From Gilliamella sp. Choc5-1 (lineage in GTDB: Bacteria; Pseudomonadota; Gammaproteobacteria; Enterobacterales; Orbaceae), in contig NZ_LZHH01000109.1 in the NCBI RefSeq assembly GCF_001690595.1, positions 33,038 to 97,037 on the forward strand: a stretch of 64,000 bases of DNA, written 5' to 3'. The notes below the pieces were generated by a model. The model had not been told where the DNA came from. It saw only the letters and a program-made list of their open reading frames with translations, and ran no database searches. The position numbers and the translations under genes were made by a program. How positions within the stretch are numbered: position 1 is the stretch's first letter; each line of letters begins with the position of its first letter. Shown piece by piece: positions 60,992 to 64,000 of this stretch.

Positions 60992-62455
60992 ATGCTTTCT
61001 ACACTAAAACCTAGTTCTGTTTGGCAAATTTTTAATGATATTTGTAATATTCCGCACCCGTCTCATCACGAACAAATGATTACTAAATATATTGTCGATT
61101 TTGCCAATACACATCATATTGATTGCAAACTTGATAAAGTGGGTAATATTTTATTAACTAAGCCCGCTACCAAAGGTATGGAACAGTGCCCATCAATTGC
61201 TTTACAAGCACACATGGATATGGTGCCACAAAAAAATGAAGGTACTATTCACGATTTTTTAACCGACCCAATTCAAGCTTATGTTGATGGTGATTGGGTA
61301 AAAGCCAAAGGTACTACATTAGGCGCAGATAACGGAGTGGGACTAGCATCTGCACTTGCTGTTTTAATTGATCCATCAGTTGAACATGGACCGATTGAAG
61401 TATTAGTAACCGTGTCAGAAGAAACCGGCATGCATGGCGCTTTTGGTTTACAACCTAATTGGCTAAAAAGCCAATATTTAATTAATACCGATTCTGAAGA
61501 TGAAGGTGAAATATTTACGGGGTGTGCTGGTGGCGTTGACTTTACAACCACCTTTGCTATTACTTATGCGGTAATGCCAGAAAAGCACGATTGCTATATG
61601 AATCTTTCACTTAAAGGATTAAAAGGTGGACATTCCGGGTGTGATATCCATCTTGGTCGAGGTAATGCAATTAAATTAATGGCTCGCTTTTTAGCGCAAT
61701 ATGCGCAAGATATTTCCTTTAGATTAGCCGATATAAAAGGTGGATCATTGCGTAATGCGATTCCAAGAGAAGCCTTTGCTGAAATCACACTAAATAAACA
61801 AGATCTACCTAAATTACAAGCCATTGTTCAACAGTATCAAACTATCTTACACAATGAGTTAGGTCATGTTGAACCGACTATTGAAATCACTTTATCAGAA
61901 GTTCAGTCCAATAAAGTAAAACGTGTACTAACTACTGAACATCAAAATAAAATCATCAATTGGCTAAATACAGCACCTAATGGCGTGGTTAGAATGAGTA
62001 AACAGCTAGATGGTGTGGTTGAAACTTCACTTAATTTAGGTATTGTTAATATTGAAGATAATCAATTGAATGTTCATTTTTTAATTCGTTCTCAAGTTGA
62101 TAGCGCAAAAGATGCGGTTGTATCAACATTGATATCGCTTAGCCAATTAGCAAATGCTAATTATGAAATTAGTGGAGGGTATTCTGGTTGGGAGCCTAAT
62201 TTAGATTCACAATTGTTACAACTTGCAAAAAATAAATATCACGAAATTTTTTCTCAGAAAGCCAAAATAATGGTGATTCATGCTGGGCTTGAATGCGGTT
62301 TATTTAAACAGAGTTACCCAAATATGGATATGATTTCAATTGGACCAACAATTGTTTCACCGCATTCTCCAGACGAAAAAGTCAATATTCAAAGCGTTTA
62401 CCGATATTGGGAATTATTAATAGCGATCTTAAAATCGGCAAACCATCTAAAATAA
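60992..62455 (+). CDS. pepD: Aminoacyl-histidine dipeptidase
   Basis: Zinc M20 peptidase D, 487 residues (E. coli 485), hydrolysing dipeptides, notably Xaa-His. Metal ligands and catalytic residues: ALQAHMDMVPQ, GTTLGADNGVGLAS, VTVSEETGMHGAFG, NTDSEDEGEIFTGCAGG, and HAGLECGLF near the end. The lid domain holds KGLKGGHSGCDIHLGRGNAI. Divergent from gpt, same order as E. coli. Confidence 0.97.
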   Translation: MLSTLKPSSVWQIFNDICNIPHPSHHEQMITKYIVDFANTHHIDCKLDKVGNILLTKPATKGMEQCPSIALQAHMDMVPQKNEGTIHDFLTDPIQAYVDGDWVKAKGTTLGADNGVGLASALAVLIDPSVEHGPIEVLVTVSEETGMHGAFGLQPNWLKSQYLINTDSEDEGEIFTGCAGGVDFTTTFAITYAVMPEKHDCYMNLSLKGLKGGHSGCDIHLGRGNAIKLMARFLAQYAQDISFRLADIKGGSLRNAIPREAFAEITLNKQDLPKLQAIVQQYQTILHNELGHVEPTIEITLSEVQSNKVKRVLTTEHQNKIINWLNTAPNGVVRMSKQLDGVVETSLNLGIVNIEDNQLNVHFLIRSQVDSAKDAVVSTLISLSQLANANYEISGGYSGWEPNLDSQLLQLAKNKYHEIFSQKAKIMVIHAGLECGLFKQSYPNMDMISIGPTIVSPHSPDEKVNIQSVYRYWELLIAILKSANHLK

Positions 62456-62464
62456 TCTAACGCG

Positions 62465-62493
62465 TACCTACCGATCTTTATCGGTAGGTATTT
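62465..62493 (+). terminator. Terminator after pepD
   Basis: A perfect TACCTACCGA / TCGGTAGGTA stem with a 6-base loop and TTT, 9 bases after the pepD stop. Confidence 0.85.
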
Positions 62494-62590
62494 ACACGCC
62501 ATGATTAAAATAATCCGCTAAAAACGCATAAGGCGTTTTGCCTGAAATCCCTTTATGTGATTTAACCGTATTATAAAAATCAATAAAACG
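62492..62590 (-). mobile_element. IS481-type transposase C-terminal scrap
   Basis: Minus-strand codons RFIDFYNTVKSHKGISGKTP then YAFLADYFNHGV and stop. The FYNTVKxHKGIxGxTPY pattern is the end of an IS481/IS3-superfamily integrase-core transposase. An in-frame stop immediately precedes it, so only the tail is left. A fresh IS481-type gene begins at 63610 on the other strand. Confidence 0.7.
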
Positions 62591-62609
62591 TTAAGTTTTT
62601 TGTCTTTTT

Positions 62610-63085
62610 TTTGTATCACTAAATATTTGTTGATAATGCCACATTTCAATTTAAAGCTCGTATCACTCTTTTCATTTTTTATCTCCAGACGGTATAGAAT
62701 CCTGAATATTTTTTACAAAAATTTAACCTAAAAAAGAATAGTCGAGTAAATACCCAATAGTGATTAAACTGTTCATTAGTGTTTTATATTCATAGGAGTG
62801 ATGTTATTTAATGTTAAATGAGTTTTTTGAGGTTATAAATAGCATGTTCTAGATAGACATCGCATTTTGACAGGCAGGTTTTTATAACGCTCATTCTAGC
62901 AGGTTAAAAGAACAGACAGCTTCAATCGGGCTTTATTTAGCACATTATAAGTCGCTAGCTTATTGAATATAAAGCTTTTAGCTAAATTGTTGACAGTTAT
63001 TTTTCTTGATGATATCAGCGACTATCGCTTGTTTGTGATAATGAGTTAAGTTTTTTATGTATATTCATTATAGTATTATTCAAAA
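62610..63085 (+). repeat. Dispersed intergenic repeat, copy D (longest)
   Basis: Core from 62687: AGACGGTATAGAATCCTGAA then TATTTTTTACAAAAATTTAACC, preceded by TAAATATTTG and ATGCCACAT shared with copy B and followed by GAATAGTCGAGTAAATACCC. Later blocks TTATTTAATGTTAAATGAG and ATGTTCTAGAT recur in copy E, and AGCTAAATTG, GATATCA in copy C. CTATCGCTTG at the end recurs in B. At about 475 bases it is the most complete copy. It contains no long ORF. Confidence 0.65.
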
Positions 63086-63096
63086 AGTGATTAATT

Positions 63097-63405
63097 ATGA
63101 GCAAATATAACTTTCAGTTTAAAGAGTATAATTGGATAAACAAGAGTTTAGATTCAGAAGAAAACACACTCAACAATATCAAAGAAAACAATTTAGATAA
63201 TAATCTTAACAAAGAAGAATTAGAGTTAATTAAAAACCCTAAAAAATGGGCTGAGTATGCCTTTTCAAGCCTTAATCATCAACAATATTATGTGACAATC
63301 TTAGCCGGAGAAACTCCCTTAGCTTACATAAACAATTCATTTTATGGAATAGATATTAGCTTTTTAGAATATAATCAAGAAGGAGAATTGGTAAAATATT
63401 TATAG
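63097..63405 (+). CDS. Hypothetical 102-residue protein
   Basis: Begins MSKYNFQFKEYNWINKSLDS, then an Asn/Glu/Lys-rich helical stretch and a more ordered region LNHQQYYVTILAGETPLAYI. Acidic, no signal or membrane segment; the ribosome-binding site is weak. I do not recognise the family. The next small ORF begins directly after its stop (TAG-ATG), so the two are probably translated together or are one gene broken. They lie between repeat D and an IS481-type transposase, in mobile DNA. Confidence 0.5.
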   Translation: MSKYNFQFKEYNWINKSLDSEENTLNNIKENNLDNNLNKEELELIKNPKKWAEYAFSSLNHQQYYVTILAGETPLAYINNSFYGIDISFLEYNQEGELVKYL

Positions 63406-63552
63406 ATGGTATACAACAAATATAATATGGATTTATATTTTAAAACAAATAAATTAATAAATTGGGATGATAATAATTTATTTTTATCTCAAGTGGAAGT
63501 AACAAAAGAAGATATAAAAAATAAAATCCATAATAAAGCATTAAATTTGTAA
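63406..63552 (+). CDS. Hypothetical 48-residue protein
   Basis: ATG immediately follows the stop of the preceding ORF. Encodes MVYNKYNMDLYFKTNKLINW then DDNNLFLSQVEVTKEDIKNK and a short basic end. AAGGAGAA inside the preceding gene (around 63379) is too far upstream to serve. Unknown family; could be a continuation of the upstream protein separated by a nonsense change. Confidence 0.4.
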   Translation: MVYNKYNMDLYFKTNKLINWDDNNLFLSQVEVTKEDIKNKIHNKALNL

Positions 63553-63609
63553 TAATCTTTACTTAATCTGACATTTAAGTTATTTTATAACACAAAAGGA
63601 GAGTCAGAA

Positions 63610-64000
63610 ATGAATCAAACCGCCAAAATCATTAAACCTAAATTAGGACTACTAGAATTAGCTAAACAACTCGGTAACGTTCAACAAGCTTGCAAAGTCA
63701 TGGGATACAGTCGAGATAGCTATTATCGCTTTAAAAAATTGTATGAGCAAGGGGGTGAGCTTGCGCTTCAAGAAATCAGTCGTAAAAAGCCTATCGAAAA
63801 AAATCGGGTAGAGCCACATATAGAACAAGCCGTTGTTAATATGGCCTATGAATATCCAGCTTATGGGCAACATCGAGTTGCCAATCAACTTCGTCAAGAA
63901 GGCATCATGGTGTCAGGGAGTGGGGTACGCTCTATTTGGCTACGTCACGATTTAGAAAGTTTTAAAAAACGCTTAATAGCCCTAGAAACCAAAGTGGCAC
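63610..64000 (+). mobile_element. IS481-family-like transposase, N-terminal part (runs off window)
   Basis: At least 130 codons from an ATG with an AGGAGAGT ribosome-binding site. The N-terminal helix-turn-helix ([31 protein letters not shown]) is followed by [37 protein letters not shown], typical of the region before the DDE integrase core. The catalytic core lies beyond the window. Left inverted repeat not identified with confidence; TTAATCTGACA near 63569 may be part of it. Confidence 0.8.

Noticed and set aside
63658..63897. 79-codon antisense ORF
   Set aside because: Lies entirely opposite the IS481-type transposase frame, which has clear family motifs.

Overview
The window is AT-rich chromosomal DNA from a gammaproteobacterium. 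The proteins are close to Enterobacterales and Pasteurellales homologues, and many gene neighbourhoods match those of Escherichia coli: fabA next to the Lon-like ycbZ, aceE-aceF-lpd, prfA-prmC, rnm-yciO-rluB, yicC/rph-pyrE, and pepD/gpt-frsA-proB. The low GC combined with this synteny suggests the family Orbaceae (Gilliamella, Orbus or Frischella type insect-gut bacteria). That placement is inference; no rRNA or marker search was possible.

Layout. 1-4.1 kb: yggS (cut by the window edge), a PilT/YggR-type ATPase, proC, a cold-shock gene with a long leader, an intact and a broken copy of a small exported two-cysteine protein, and an exported thermonuclease. 4.2-10.3 kb: fabA, Lon-like protease, yejM, lipA and lipB. 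10.3-16.4 kb: the pyruvate dehydrogenase operon, divergent from the lipoate genes it depends on. 16.5-17.5 kb: an Rhs remnant and an orphan ORF. 17.8-20.6 kb: prfA, prmC and kdsA. 20.6-25.5 kb: a two-gene chitin-oligosaccharide locus (outer-membrane porin plus family-20 chitobiase) with a CRP-like site. 25.5-31.3 kb: rraB, rnm, yciO, rluB, a TPR-like lipoprotein and a frameshifted kptA. 31.3-40.5 kb: an amidohydrolase preceded by a terminator-like hairpin, a small monooxygenase-like protein, pbpC, argS, zntB and topB. 40.5-44.4 kb: mgtA behind a roughly 530-nt leader with two short ORFs and a hairpin. 44.4-50 kb: ydcH-like, yjgR, perM, bcp, hemL and erpA. 50-54.3 kb: tRNA-Leu and tRNA-Gly, a surface acyltransferase, an IS3 scrap and tRNA-Cys. 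54.3-62.5 kb: an EamA transporter, yicC, rph, pyrE, proB, frsA, gpt and pepD. 62.5-64 kb: an IS481-type C-terminal scrap, a repeat, two small unknown ORFs and the start of an IS481-type transposase gene.

Most of the window is housekeeping. The least explained structure is a dispersed intergenic repeat with five copies (about 20.8-21.06, 31.07, 50.4-50.7, 53.95-54.3 and 62.6-63.1 kb). All share a near-identical core of about 33 bp beginning with a GACGGTATAG-type sequence; the longer copies share flanking blocks with internal insertions and deletions. No coding sequence is visible in it. One copy abuts the frameshifted kptA, another lies upstream of the chitoporin gene, and a third sits among IS481 fragments. 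Other items worth a second look are the mgtA leader, the terminator-like leader of the amidohydrolase, the one-base lesion in kptA's poly-A run, and the decaying paralogue of the small exported protein.
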